This document shows, piece by piece, positions 1 through 7,631 of a stretch of 55,115 nt of DNA. The translations under genes and the position numbers were made by a program. How positions within the stretch are numbered: position 1 is the first letter of the stretch; each line of letters begins with the position of its first letter. The stretch spans positions 277,861 through 332,975 of the forward strand of contig VCMS01000137.1 in the NCBI GenBank assembly GCA_022539475.1, written 5' to 3'. The notes under the pieces were generated by a model that saw only the letters and a program-made list of their open reading frames with translations, was not told the DNA's origin and searched no databases. The stretch is from Gracilaria domingensis. Taxonomy: Eukaryota; Rhodophyta; Florideophyceae; Gracilariales; Gracilariaceae.

Positions 1-58
1 CGTCATCAATTGACCGGCCCCACCTGTCTCTGTGCTATCGTCTGGCGCAGCATCTTTC

Positions 59-1702
59 TCACGGTACAAACCCGTGAACTGTCCACAGACAGAAGCTCAT
101 CGTCAGTCCACAAATGCAGAAACTGCCTGCGTTCTCTGCATTCGCTCCCTCTCCCAATGCCACGAACTGAACCTTCATCGACCTTCCTCTCAGCACATGT
201 TCATTTAGTTGAGACATCAGGTCATCCGGTGTCATGCTGTTCAGAGTAGATCTCATCTGTTGTGTGAAAGTCTTTCTCCGTTTCTTCCTCGGCGGAGCCC
301 GCTGTTCTTCTTCAGAGCTATCCAGAACTTCTATGGCACCTCGATTTCGGCCGTGTTCAATTTCCCTATAACTCACCTGCGCCCGTTCTCGTGCACTTCT
401 TCGCGGCTCCCCTTCTTCACTGGCAGATGTTGCAGCAGCAGCAGCGGGAGTCCTCCTCTTCGTCACGGACTGCTTCACTGGTGCGGGGGGCGGAATTACC
501 TTGAGCATCGTCCGCAATCGATTCTGAACGGAAGTCGTGGCAGTTCTAATTGAGTTCGTCCTGCTCCGAACACGCGGCAAAGTGTTGAAGTTCACAACTT
601 GTCCCAAAAGGAACTGATACACAGCTGCGTTGTTGTCTGGGTCTTCAACGTCATCTTCATTCGATGGAGCAGAAAGACTGACTTCGCGTTTCAGGAACAC
701 TTCCATGGACTCTTCCTCGTTCAGTTCATTCCTCACTGCTCTAGCCGCGCGGAACAGAGACACTGCTCTATCATAAAAGAAACCTCGAACCTCCTCAAAG
801 CTTTTCCATTGCTTTGTCTTCGTCGACTTGCCCTTCAATAGAAACATCTGAAGACAATCAAGAATGAAGGAAAACTCCTCGGCATCCAAAACATATAGCG
901 GAGTATGGGACAGATGTGTGAGACCTATGTCACTCACAGTCTCACATATATCCTCGAAATGGGCCAGCATTCCCTCACGAGACATGAGTTGCAGGGCGAC
1001 ATTGGCATATCTCAGGTACTGACGCTCTTGCACAGTCCCAATCAGTTGGCTCTCCTTCAACACTTCTGTCACTTCTGCAGGATCCACGTCTGCCGGCGTC
1101 ACCCCCTCAACATCTTCAATTAGAATGGCGACCACACTAACTATAGAGTGTATCTTGTCTGCAAACATCATCCTTCGCATGGTACTCGTCGACTCATTGA
1201 GGTACGAAGCAACACATAACAATTCCTTCATCCCAATGGGCCTCCCATCTCTTCGTATCAGCAGATTGCAACGCCAAAACTTGGCTAATCGCTTCCACTT
1301 CGGTGCACCAGTCGCTGCCAAATATTGTATAGCTTTCAGACGATGCAAACCATCTACAATGAAGCACTTCTTCGTTAGGCGTCCCTTGTCAGTATCCCTC
1401 TCTCCCGTAGTAGCATCTTGTAAGGCCACCACTGGAGAACCCATCGACTGCAATATCCCCCGCTCCTCCATACTCTTCACAAGGGCTTCAACGTGGCGTT
1501 TACTTACTCCACGGAGTAAATTGGGCGGAGTGTCCACCAGAGTGATGTCAACAGTAACAACAACCATCCGGTACTGATTGAGGTTCACCTTTGGTACCTT
1601 CTGACGAATTCGTCTGTACGTCTTGCTCCGAGTAGGTGTCCCTTGTGTTCCAGACCGCTCGCCAGAAACACTTGAACGTGCCATTCTTGCGGACAGAAGC
1701 AC
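59..1702 (-). CDS. ParB-like domain protein (main part)
   Basis: The frame of 547 codons carries a ParB/sulfiredoxin-type fold signature in its N-terminal third. Residues ~50-130 read as a leading strand, a helix (LLRGVSKRHVEALVKSMEER), a short strand and the hallmark motif VDGLHRLKA at ~117-124, which corresponds to the phosphate-binding GxxR loop of ParB-like nucleases/CTPases. The middle (~140-350) is a helical region that I do not recognise. The C-terminal ~200 residues are basic and low in complexity, with acidic patches and clusters such as RKKRRK, which suggests a nuclear, DNA-associated protein. ParB-family proteins bind palindromic DNA or act as nucleases; which applies here is unknown. 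The frame overlaps the upstream frame 1585-2499 by 118 bases in another register, so both may form one protein broken by a frameshift near 1600-1700. It is transcribed leftward from the palindromic promoter at 2.6 kb. The true C-terminus may lie beyond the window edge. Confidence 0.6.
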   Translation of the reverse strand: MLLSARMARSSVSGERSGTQGTPTRSKTYRRIRQKVPKVNLNQYRMVVVTVDITLVDTPPNLLRGVSKRHVEALVKSMEERGILQSMGSPVVALQDATTGERDTDKGRLTKKCFIVDGLHRLKAIQYLAATGAPKWKRLAKFWRCNLLIRRDGRPIGMKELLCVASYLNESTSTMRRMMFADKIHSIVSVVAILIEDVEGVTPADVDPAEVTEVLKESQLIGTVQERQYLRYANVALQLMSREGMLAHFEDICETVSDIGLTHLSHTPLYVLDAEEFSFILDCLQMFLLKGKSTKTKQWKSFEEVRGFFYDRAVSLFRAARAVRNELNEEESMEVFLKREVSLSAPSNEDDVEDPDNNAAVYQFLLGQVVNFNTLPRVRSRTNSIRTATTSVQNRLRTMLKVIPPPAPVKQSVTKRRTPAAAAATSASEEGEPRRSARERAQVSYREIEHGRNRGAIEVLDSSEEEQRAPPRKKRRKTFTQQMRSTLNSMTPDDLMSQLNEHVLRGRSMKVQFVALGEGANAENAGSFCICGLTMSFCLWTVHGFVP

Positions 1703-2499
1703 AACGTCATCGTCCTGCTGCTCGCAGTTTCTGGTGCAGTTTGGGGTACAGATGGACCAGCTCCTTGCGCGGATTGCGCATCCGCGTCTGGAAGGGGACC
1801 TTTCATGATCTCATCTTCCTCCTCTTGCACAGCCGTCCCCTGCTGAACCGTCTGTTTCGACGCAGAAGATCCCCTTGTGTCGACGGTCTGATTCATCGCA
1901 GGAGAAGCCCTTTTCGACGCAGTGGGCTTCGTAGCGGAGGTAGACTTTGTTTGACCTGTCCGCTTCGTAGCTGGGGATGCTCTCGTCTCCATAGACCGCT
2001 TCGTAATAGACGACGGACCTGCCCGCGGAGGTGCTACTGATGCGCTACCTCTCGGTGTTGATGAACTTCGAATTGGCTCCGTGCGGCTTGTCGGCGTCAT
2101 CACCTCACTCATAGCGCTCACCGTTCCTCGCTTCGACGCCGGAATGCTGGCTGCCACCGGTTCCATCATTTTCTCATCCCAAGGAGCGGCCGTCCGGAGA
2201 TCCTGGATATATTGTGGAAGATCCAGGCCCTCCGCCCGGTAAGGGTAGAACGTCTGACCGCTTCGACTGATGAGAATATTATGAACCACCACAAGACCTG
2301 GGTCCAATTGCTTCCCGTGCAACTCGCGGCGTAGAACACTTCCAATTCCATGCAACAACGCTTCCCCGACTATCACCTTTCCTTCATCCTCAATATCCAT
2401 CTGCAGAGAAACCCGCATTCCACCTTGCAATAATCGAGTGCTCCGCCGAGTGCGAGGAGTCACGCTTTGCGTACGCTTTCGAACACGAGTTGGCTTCAT
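1585..2499 (-). CDS. N-terminal part of, or separate gene before, the ParB-like protein
   Basis: The frame encodes 304 residues starting 77 bases after a TTTAAA promoter element, so this ATG is the natural start of the leftward unit. Residues 1-25 are rich in Arg/Thr (MKPTRVRKRTQSVTPRTRRS). Residues ~30-110 look globular and end with YIQDLRTAAPWD. Residues ~115-240 are a degenerate repeat of about 13 residues of the type K-x-x-x-T-R-(A/G)-S-(P/S)-A-x-K (for example TRASPATK, TKSTSATK, SKRASPAM, TRGSSASK), then an acidic stretch. The last ~30 residues overlap the ParB-like frame in another register and look like read-through, so the real product probably continues into that frame. I see no intron that would join the two. 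A frameshift in the DNA or the assembly is the simplest explanation. No family is recognised for the globular part. Confidence 0.5.
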   Translation of the reverse strand: MKPTRVRKRTQSVTPRTRRSTRLLQGGMRVSLQMDIEDEGKVIVGEALLHGIGSVLRRELHGKQLDPGLVVVHNILISRSGQTFYPYRAEGLDLPQYIQDLRTAAPWDEKMMEPVAASIPASKRGTVSAMSEVMTPTSRTEPIRSSSTPRGSASVAPPRAGPSSITKRSMETRASPATKRTGQTKSTSATKPTASKRASPAMNQTVDTRGSSASKQTVQQGTAVQEEEDEIMKGPLPDADAQSAQGAGPSVPQTAPETASSRTMTLCFCPQEWHVQVFLASGLEHKGHLLGARRTDEFVRRYQR

Positions 2500-2558
2500 G
2501 TTGAACAGCTATTGCAGTGAAAGGTGTATATCAACAATACGCTCGCTCTGGACGATAC

Positions 2559-2650
2559 AACAACGGAGGCGAGCCTTTAAAGGCGACTTACGCTGGGCAC
2601 CCCCGCTTTCGGCAGCTCCTCCCAGCGCACTGCCAGTCTCGTCCGTGTCC
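2559..2650 (-). promoter_or_regulatory. Leftward promoter arm (TTTAAA core)
   Basis: This ~92-bp segment is the inverted copy of 3792-3885 and drives the ParB-like unit. Reading leftward it contains TTTAAA (2576-2581) followed by GGCTCGCCTCCGTTGT. The first ATG of the leftward unit lies 77 bases downstream at 2499. The identity between two arms facing opposite coding units is direct sequence evidence for a shared promoter. The function as core promoter is inferred from position. Confidence 0.6.
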
Positions 2651-2923
2651 TGTCCGTGGCCGCTCGCACACTGATTGTACGCTTTAGAGTCGTGGAGTTC
2701 GCGCAATGATGACTCACGCGAGCAATGGTCGCGTTCTCTAATCATGCTCTTCAAATGCTTTGCATAGTAGTCAAGAGTACACTCATTCACTTCCATGTAC
2801 AGCCTACTCCCGCCAATACACGTGGACAGCGGCGCCAACGTACCGGCGGCCGGGTGTAGCGAAATCACTGCGCGGCGGCGTGTTTTGGGAGGTCCCGGGA
2901 AGGCACCGGAATGTGCCAGAACT

Positions 2924-3106
2924 GCCCGCGGGCGGGGGGGGTCGGTCGTGTTAGGGTAGGTACCCTAACACGACCGGACCCCCCCGCCCGCGGGCATAAA
3001 ATCGCACATTTTTCAAAAAATCGCCCAAAACGTGCCCGCGGGCGGGGGGGGTCGGTCGTGTTAGGGTACCTACCCTAACACGACCGACCCCCCCCCGCCC
3101 GCGGGC
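2924..3106. repeat. Palindromes P1 and P2
   Basis: P1 spans 2924-2995 and P2 spans 3034-3106. Each begins GCCCGCGGGC, runs through a G tract into GGTCGGTCGTGTTAGGGTA, and is mirrored by TACCCTAACACGACC, a C tract and GCCCGCGGGC. The two halves are separated by only two bases, so each could extrude a hairpin with a stem of about 35 bp. P2 symmetry extends outward a few bases to ACGT on both sides. The 33-bp A-rich link between P1 and P2 is repeated inverted between P3 and P4. Confidence 0.92.
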
Positions 3107-3194
3107 ACGTTCTGGCCACATTCTGGCACCCTCCGGAGACCTCCCAAAACACTCCTCCCGGCACTTCCTGTACCCACTGCGTCACCTTAGTGCA

Positions 3195-3316
3195 CCATCC
3201 CGTCATCTTACCCTCCAGACACTCCCTAATTTCCGGGATGGTGCACTGAGGTGACCATCCCGTCTTCTCCACCCTCCAGACACTCCCTAATTTCCGGGAT
3301 GGTTCACTGAGGTGAC
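3195..3316 (+). repeat. 61-bp tandem duplication at the centre of the inverted repeat
   Basis: Two adjacent copies of about 61 bp (3195-3255 and 3256-3316) share CCCTCCAGACACTCCCTAAT, TTCCGGGATGGT and CACTGAGGTGAC, and differ at a few positions. They form the only direct repeat in the structure and sit at the centre of its symmetry. Confidence 0.85.
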
Positions 3317-3391
3317 GCAGTGGGTACAAGAAGTGCCGGGAGGAGTGTTTTGGGAGGTCTCCGGAGGGTGCCAAAAAATCGTCCAAAACGT

Positions 3392-3570
3392 GCCCGCGGG
3401 CGGGGGGGTCGGTCGTGTTAGGGTAGGTACCCTAACACGACTGGACCCCCCCGCCCGGGGCACATTTTGGACGATTTTTTGAAAAATGTGCGATTTTATG
3501 CCCGCGGGCGGGGGGTCCGGTCGTGTTAGGGTACCTACCCTAACACGACCGGACCCCCCCGCCCGCGGGC
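3392..3570. repeat. Palindromes P3 and P4
   Basis: P3 spans 3392-3461 and P4 spans 3500-3570. They are inverted counterparts of P2 and P1. P3 has a slightly eroded right end (GCCCGGGGC instead of GCCCGCGGGC). P4 has a shorter G tract. All four keep the core GTGTTAGGGTA / TACCCTAACAC, which suggests that the core is constrained or that the copies are recent. Confidence 0.92.
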
Positions 3571-3791
3571 ACGTTCTGGTCACATTCCGGCGCCTTCCGG
3601 AGACCTCCCAAAACACTCCTCCCGGCACTTCCGGCAGTGATTTCGCTGCACACGCCGTACACATATATCAAACTAGAGAAAACTAGCGCTTCACACCCAC
3701 TTGATCCGCGACTTTTAGCACAATACGGGACCGTTGCAATAGCTCCGAATCGCGACGTGGCCGACACGCGACGCTATCGCTCCGAGCGGAC

Positions 3792-3898
3792 ACGGACACG
3801 GACGAGACTGGCAGTGCGCTGGGAGGAGCTGCCGAAAGCGGGGGTGCCCAGCGTAAGTCGCCATTTAAAGGCTCGCCTCCGTTGTTTGCGCTGAAGCG
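3792..3898 (+). promoter_or_regulatory. Rightward promoter arm (TTTAAA core) and short leader
   Basis: This is the inverted counterpart of 2559-2650. TTTAAA lies at 3864-3869, is followed by GGCTCGCCTCCGTTGT, and the ATG of the first rightward gene starts at 3899, only 30 bases after the box. Such a short leader is compatible with transcription starting almost at the ATG. Confidence 0.6.
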
Positions 3899-5287
3899 AT
3901 GGATTCCACCGATGTTGGAGAGGAGATACATCCTATCGACATGAGTGCTCCGCCTCCGGCGTTCCATGCATATGTCAGACTTTTCTTGGTTCTTCGCGAT
4001 GCTTTGGCAAACAGCGATGGAGGCCCTGATCGGCCACGGGACGTGGGGTTTAGAGGGTTAATAGAGTTCTGCGCCGAGAACTATAAGGATATTCCGGAGG
4101 CAAGGAAGATGTTTGAGGAGGCCACTAACTCCAAGAACCTGCAGAACTTGACACTGCAACAGCTGCGAAAGAGTGTTGTGAATAACAAACCTGTGGAACA
4201 GCGATATCTTGTAACGAAGCTTCTTGACAAGAAGGACGGGGATGAGGACCAGAGACTGCGCGATTTTTTCCTTCTCTCTATGGATATGGGTATATACCTA
4301 CCGGTGCGATGCCTGGTTGGTTATTTCATGACCAGGAGAAAGCAGGTTCTGAAGACGACAGTGTTCATCCCACCAACAGCTGTGAACCCATTTGAGGTCG
4401 TTATATACTTATCATACCTCGGCCACATAATGGGAGAGAACGACAACATCCGAATGATGAAGAAGAAACAACCGAAAAAGAAACGAAAAGTGAACCATGC
4501 ACCATCTGTGTACATACCCACTTTTACGTCGTTCTCCAAAGACAACTGTGATCGACTGGGATTCGCTATCAGTGAGGTCGTATGGGCATGGAGTTGTTTT
4601 GCGGCTCATCTTGGATACACGAACGTTCAGCACATGGTGAAACCATACATTTACATGAATATGCAGACGTTGAAGTATACAGCGCTAGAGACACGGGAGT
4701 CTGGTTATGCCCCGCCGAGCCAGAGTACTCGATTCAACACAAAGGATGTGCCACAGAGCAGTACTAGTGGATCGGTGGAGACCTTGAGTGATGAATGCGA
4801 TACAAACCTGCGAATACTGGCTAAGGAGTTTTTGACAGACCTCGAAACCATATGCACCCACGATAGCCTCTATAGCTTACGGGTTGATCAGATGAGGAAC
4901 TGGATAGAGTTTTCGGAGATACGGATGGATACCGTATCTAGCTCTGACTCCGGTGAGTTGCCTGCTCGATTTCAGAAGTTTTCGGAGTTGCTATGGAAAC
5001 CGATACAGGATATGCGTCATGCGGCAGGGTTCCATGTCGGCATTCACGCGAAACCTGATATTGAACTGACGAAAACCCCTAAAACTTCCGGTAATGCCGA
5101 ACCTTCTTCGACCAAGTCTGCCCCACCCCCACCTCGTCGAGAGTATATGAACCTCGTGAGCTCCGATAGCGACGAGTTCGAGAAGCCGGTGAATCTTGCG
5201 GAGCATGAATCTCGGGTTGCCGGTTACAACATCCAAAAGACTGGTATTGAGCCGCCCATGAAGGGATATCCAGTCTCCTTCGAATGA
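3899..5287 (+). CDS. Unknown nuclear protein, first gene of the rightward block
   Basis: An intact 462-residue frame starts 30 bases after the promoter box. Residues ~20-185 look globular and mainly helical (for example EARKMFEEATNSKNLQNLTL, and FFLLSMDMGIYLPVRCLVGY). Residues 192-198 are PKKKRKV, a textbook monopartite nuclear localisation signal inside a longer basic run. Residues ~205-250 are hydrophobic and rich in aromatic residues (EVVWAWSCFAAHLGYTN). The C-terminal part is polar, with serine-rich stretches and a proline run (SAPPPPRREY). I do not recognise a family. The stop overlaps the next frame's ATG (ATGA at 5284-5287), so the protein may instead continue into the methyltransferase after a frameshift. 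Its place directly before the methyltransferase and SET genes suggests a shared nuclear role. Confidence 0.65.
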   Translation: MDSTDVGEEIHPIDMSAPPPAFHAYVRLFLVLRDALANSDGGPDRPRDVGFRGLIEFCAENYKDIPEARKMFEEATNSKNLQNLTLQQLRKSVVNNKPVEQRYLVTKLLDKKDGDEDQRLRDFFLLSMDMGIYLPVRCLVGYFMTRRKQVLKTTVFIPPTAVNPFEVVIYLSYLGHIMGENDNIRMMKKKQPKKKRKVNHAPSVYIPTFTSFSKDNCDRLGFAISEVVWAWSCFAAHLGYTNVQHMVKPYIYMNMQTLKYTALETRESGYAPPSQSTRFNTKDVPQSSTSGSVETLSDECDTNLRILAKEFLTDLETICTHDSLYSLRVDQMRNWIEFSEIRMDTVSSSDSGELPARFQKFSELLWKPIQDMRHAAGFHVGIHAKPDIELTKTPKTSGNAEPSSTKSAPPPPRREYMNLVSSDSDEFEKPVNLAEHESRVAGYNIQKTGIEPPMKGYPVSFE

Positions 5288-6418
5288 ATATGGACAAGGT
5301 GTGGAAGGGGATGAGAAAGTCACACTTTGTAGCGTACAACTGTGACATGAAGGACCTGAGGCACACACACGAAACGTTTGTGAATCAGAGTGAGATTTTA
5401 TGGGGTGAGGCACAGCTTGTCCTAACAGACCCTCCCTTTAACACTCGAAGGAAGAGGAACAAACGGAATAGTGGTCACGATGTCTTCAGTGAGGAAGACA
5501 TGATCCGTACGGCTGACTTAATAAGTTCCGCGCTTCGGTCAGGTGGCACTTCATTATATTCTGTGCCATGGCACAGTTTCATGTGTGGCACAGGATACTT
5601 TCGGAAACGGCGAGTACGAAAGATGAAGCTGGAAGCGAAGGTAAACCAGAACTCATGCCTTCGTTTAAAGTGGATGCGAATCCACTGTGTTCATCCGGGA
5701 TCGCAGTAATGTTGGAGGGAATCCACGGAAGTTTGGGATACAGCCCGTAACGGAGTACGCCGTTCATGGGGTGAAGCGTGGATTGCGACCATCGGAGGAA
5801 GCCAGTCTTACTCCATTTGAGGAGAACAATTTCATTCCTTCACTTTCCCGGCTAACAGGAATGTAATTGACCGGGTGCCAAACCGAGAGCGGGGAGTGGT
5901 TGACATGGAAGGTACATGAGCCAGGTAGTTCAGTACCAGGTGGGCAGTACATAAGACCGGAGCAGAAGTCGAGGGAGTTGATGAAGGAGTTGATATGTCG
6001 CTTCACAAGACCGGGTGATCTTGTCATGGACATGTTCGCGGGAACTTTTTCTACGGGTATGGCGTGCCTATCGCTGACAAAGCATAGGAAGTTCTTGGGG
6101 TGCGAGAAGAATAGGCCATGTTTCAGCCATGCGAAGCACCATCTAACGACTCTTATGGCCGAAGTTATTCGCGGGGGAAGAATGACATCCTGGTTGAACA
6201 GGAGGTGGTGGATGCGGCTTCAACGACCTATGAACGGGTTCCACATCGGGACCGAGGTCGGCTTGAATGGGAGGCTCCATTTGGTTACCCCCAGTACCAA
6301 GTGATGCCTGGACATATTACTCAGTTCCTAGGAAGATACTGGAAGGACTGGGACTTTGTCGAGAAGTGTGGACAGCGTACTGTAGATCTTTGGGAGGGAA
6401 GTACCGAGGAGCTCTGAA
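5284..6418 (+). pseudogene. DNA N6-adenine/N4-cytosine methyltransferase, beta class (frameshifted)
   Basis: The region encodes the motifs of an N6_N4-type DNA methyltransferase. Catalytic motif IV, LVLTDPPFN, is at ~5413-5439. After it come the expected strands and helices, then YAVHGVKRG (~5758-5784), typical of the segment before motif X. The helix with RPEQKSRELMKELICRF lies at ~5957-6007, and the AdoMet-binding motif I, DLVMDMFAGTFSTGMA, at 6017-6064. The order IV-X-I defines the beta class. DPPF is compatible with N6-adenine or N4-cytosine activity. The reading frame changes several times (about 5600-5720, 5865, and 6110-6170), with one stop near 5863. The last piece runs from 6118 to 6418 just before the SET domain, so a methyltransferase-SET fusion is possible. 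The breaks may be decay or sequence indels. No introns were found that repair them. Confidence 0.75.
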
Positions 6419-6422
6419 TCTT

Positions 6423-7028
6423 ATGGATATGCATATGCTGTTGACTGTTGAAGCCAATCGCTATCGCTTACATATAGCATCTTCTAAGATTCGACATCCC
6501 CGTGCTGGTATGGGGGTGTTCACGGAACATAAGATATTGGCTGGGGAAACTATCTGTCATTTCTATGGAACTTTGGTATACACGGATCTGACGAACCGGA
6601 AGGAAAGACACTTAACGTATGGAAGTGGCTGTCTCGGAGCAACTCCAGTGCGGTACAAGTTGTTTTCTATGATGGTCACTGTGACTGGTACGGAGTTTCT
6701 GCACCTGAGGAACAGACCAGGACAGGCTCAGGATAGAAAGGAGAGCGAAGTCTACATTGTCCCGGCGCCTTTTTGTATCGGGGGCTACATTAACGACGCC
6801 GGATATCATGCCGGGGATCCCGATTTATCGGAGCCCCGGTCAAACAGGACTCGAAGTGCCAATGTGCAGGTGGTGGAAGCGAAGTCCGTGATACAGTTCA
6901 AGTCAGACCTTTCTAACTATGCTCTACTTCGTTGTAGAGCAGTAAGAGATATTGAGAGGGGCGAAGAGTTGTATTTCAACTACGGAGAGCAGTACGCCTG
7001 GGACTGGGCTCTGACATTGGAGCAATAG
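6423..7028 (+). CDS. SET-domain protein (putative lysine methyltransferase)
   Basis: The segment encodes a compact SET domain almost by itself. SET motif I is RAGMGVFTEHKILAGETICH followed by FYGTLVY. The central region holds GGYINDAGYHAG, where canonical SET enzymes have an NHS/C motif. The C-terminal motif is RAVRDIERGEELYFNYGEQY, the usual GEEL-x-x-xYG that binds AdoMet and supplies the catalytic tyrosine. SET proteins methylate lysines on histones or other proteins. No pre-SET or post-SET cysteine cluster is visible, so it resembles the short stand-alone type. The frame is open upstream to 6267. I chose the ATG at 6423 because the preceding residues match the other register of the methyltransferase. 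The missing asparagine-histidine motif leaves activity uncertain. The gene lies five bases after the methyltransferase frame ends. Confidence 0.75.
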   Translation: MDMHMLLTVEANRYRLHIASSKIRHPRAGMGVFTEHKILAGETICHFYGTLVYTDLTNRKERHLTYGSGCLGATPVRYKLFSMMVTVTGTEFLHLRNRPGQAQDRKESEVYIVPAPFCIGGYINDAGYHAGDPDLSEPRSNRTRSANVQVVEAKSVIQFKSDLSNYALLRCRAVRDIERGEELYFNYGEQYAWDWALTLEQ

Positions 7029-7274
7029 ATGAGTTCAGTACGAATAGAAAGTAAATATGCTTGTGAGTGTTGCAGCTGCCTGCAATACGCGTTGTTGTAC
7101 ATGTACACTGGAGCTCTTCATCTGTAACGGCGATATTTGCGACCCATTGGGCACCTCAAATTCCTAAAAAGCAGGAACTGCGGAGTCTCCCGGAATATCT
7201 GAACCATGCACCCCCCCCCACCCCCTCCCCCCTCCCCAACAATTTCGTTTCATTACCCTGTTTATCTCCACAAC

Positions 7275-7631
7275 ATGGGTATAACGCCGAGAAAGCGAAA
7301 TAGTACGCAGCGGAACAAGAGTGGACAGAAGAAGAGAAGAGCATCGGATGATACGAATCAGGCTACAAGCACCGCACTTCCTAAACGGAAGTCGTCCTCG
7401 ACGAAGGAGAGAGTCAGTGGGCGTCCTTCTACAGGACTCTCTCGCCCATCTCGCAGCGGAGCGTCTTCCGGGATTGCGTCAAGAATTCGTGGATCAGCGA
7501 ACGATGTCGTGCCGTCAACTGCCGATAATGCAAATCGTGCATCTGTCTCTGCTCCTCAAGAAGATGAGGTAACTCGGCCCAGCGGGTCAGGACAGGAGGG
7601 CATGACAACTGGAACCAAGAGGTTCGTATGA
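7275..7631 (+). CDS. N-terminal part of a repetitive basic protein
   Basis: A basic Ser/Arg-rich segment starts MGITPRKRNSTQRNKSGQKK. The ATG at 7275 was preferred over the upstream ATG at 7206 because the latter would translate a C-tract into seven prolines. The end has the motif RPSGSGQEG, which recurs as PPSGSGQQG and PRNGSGQGR in the next frame. The repeat unit therefore runs across the frame junction at 7628-7631 (ATGA). This argues for one protein split by a one-base frameshift rather than two genes. The function is unknown. A disordered, nucleic-acid-binding tail is the most that can be inferred. Confidence 0.5.
   Translation: MGITPRKRNSTQRNKSGQKKRRASDDTNQATSTALPKRKSSSTKERVSGRPSTGLSRPSRSGASSGIASRIRGSANDVVPSTADNANRASVSAPQEDEVTRPSGSGQEGMTTGTKRFV

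Larger units (their letters stand above)
2555..3890. repeat. Hierarchical inverted repeat between divergent transcription units
   Basis: Three nested levels of inverted symmetry are visible. The outer arms 2559-2650 and 3792-3885 carry the two promoters and are nearly identical when inverted. The inner arms ~2854-3190 and ~3305-3650 are inverted copies with small gaps; both contain the block GACCTCCCAAAACACTCCTC and poly-A patches beside TCGCCC/TCGTCC. Each inner arm holds two self-palindromes of about 72 bp. The centre is a 61-bp tandem duplication. The two divergent gene blocks start just outside the structure. Candidate roles are a bidirectional promoter, a replication or partition site, or a recombination-generated inverted duplication. 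Confidence 0.9.

Noticed and set aside
2509..2868. 119-codon minus-strand frame inside the inverted repeat
   Set aside because: It covers promoter and repeat arm sequence, has no domain, and would precede the TTTAAA box.
3287..3664. Proline/glycine-rich frames in the palindromes
   Set aside because: They are translations of the G and C tracts of the repeats.
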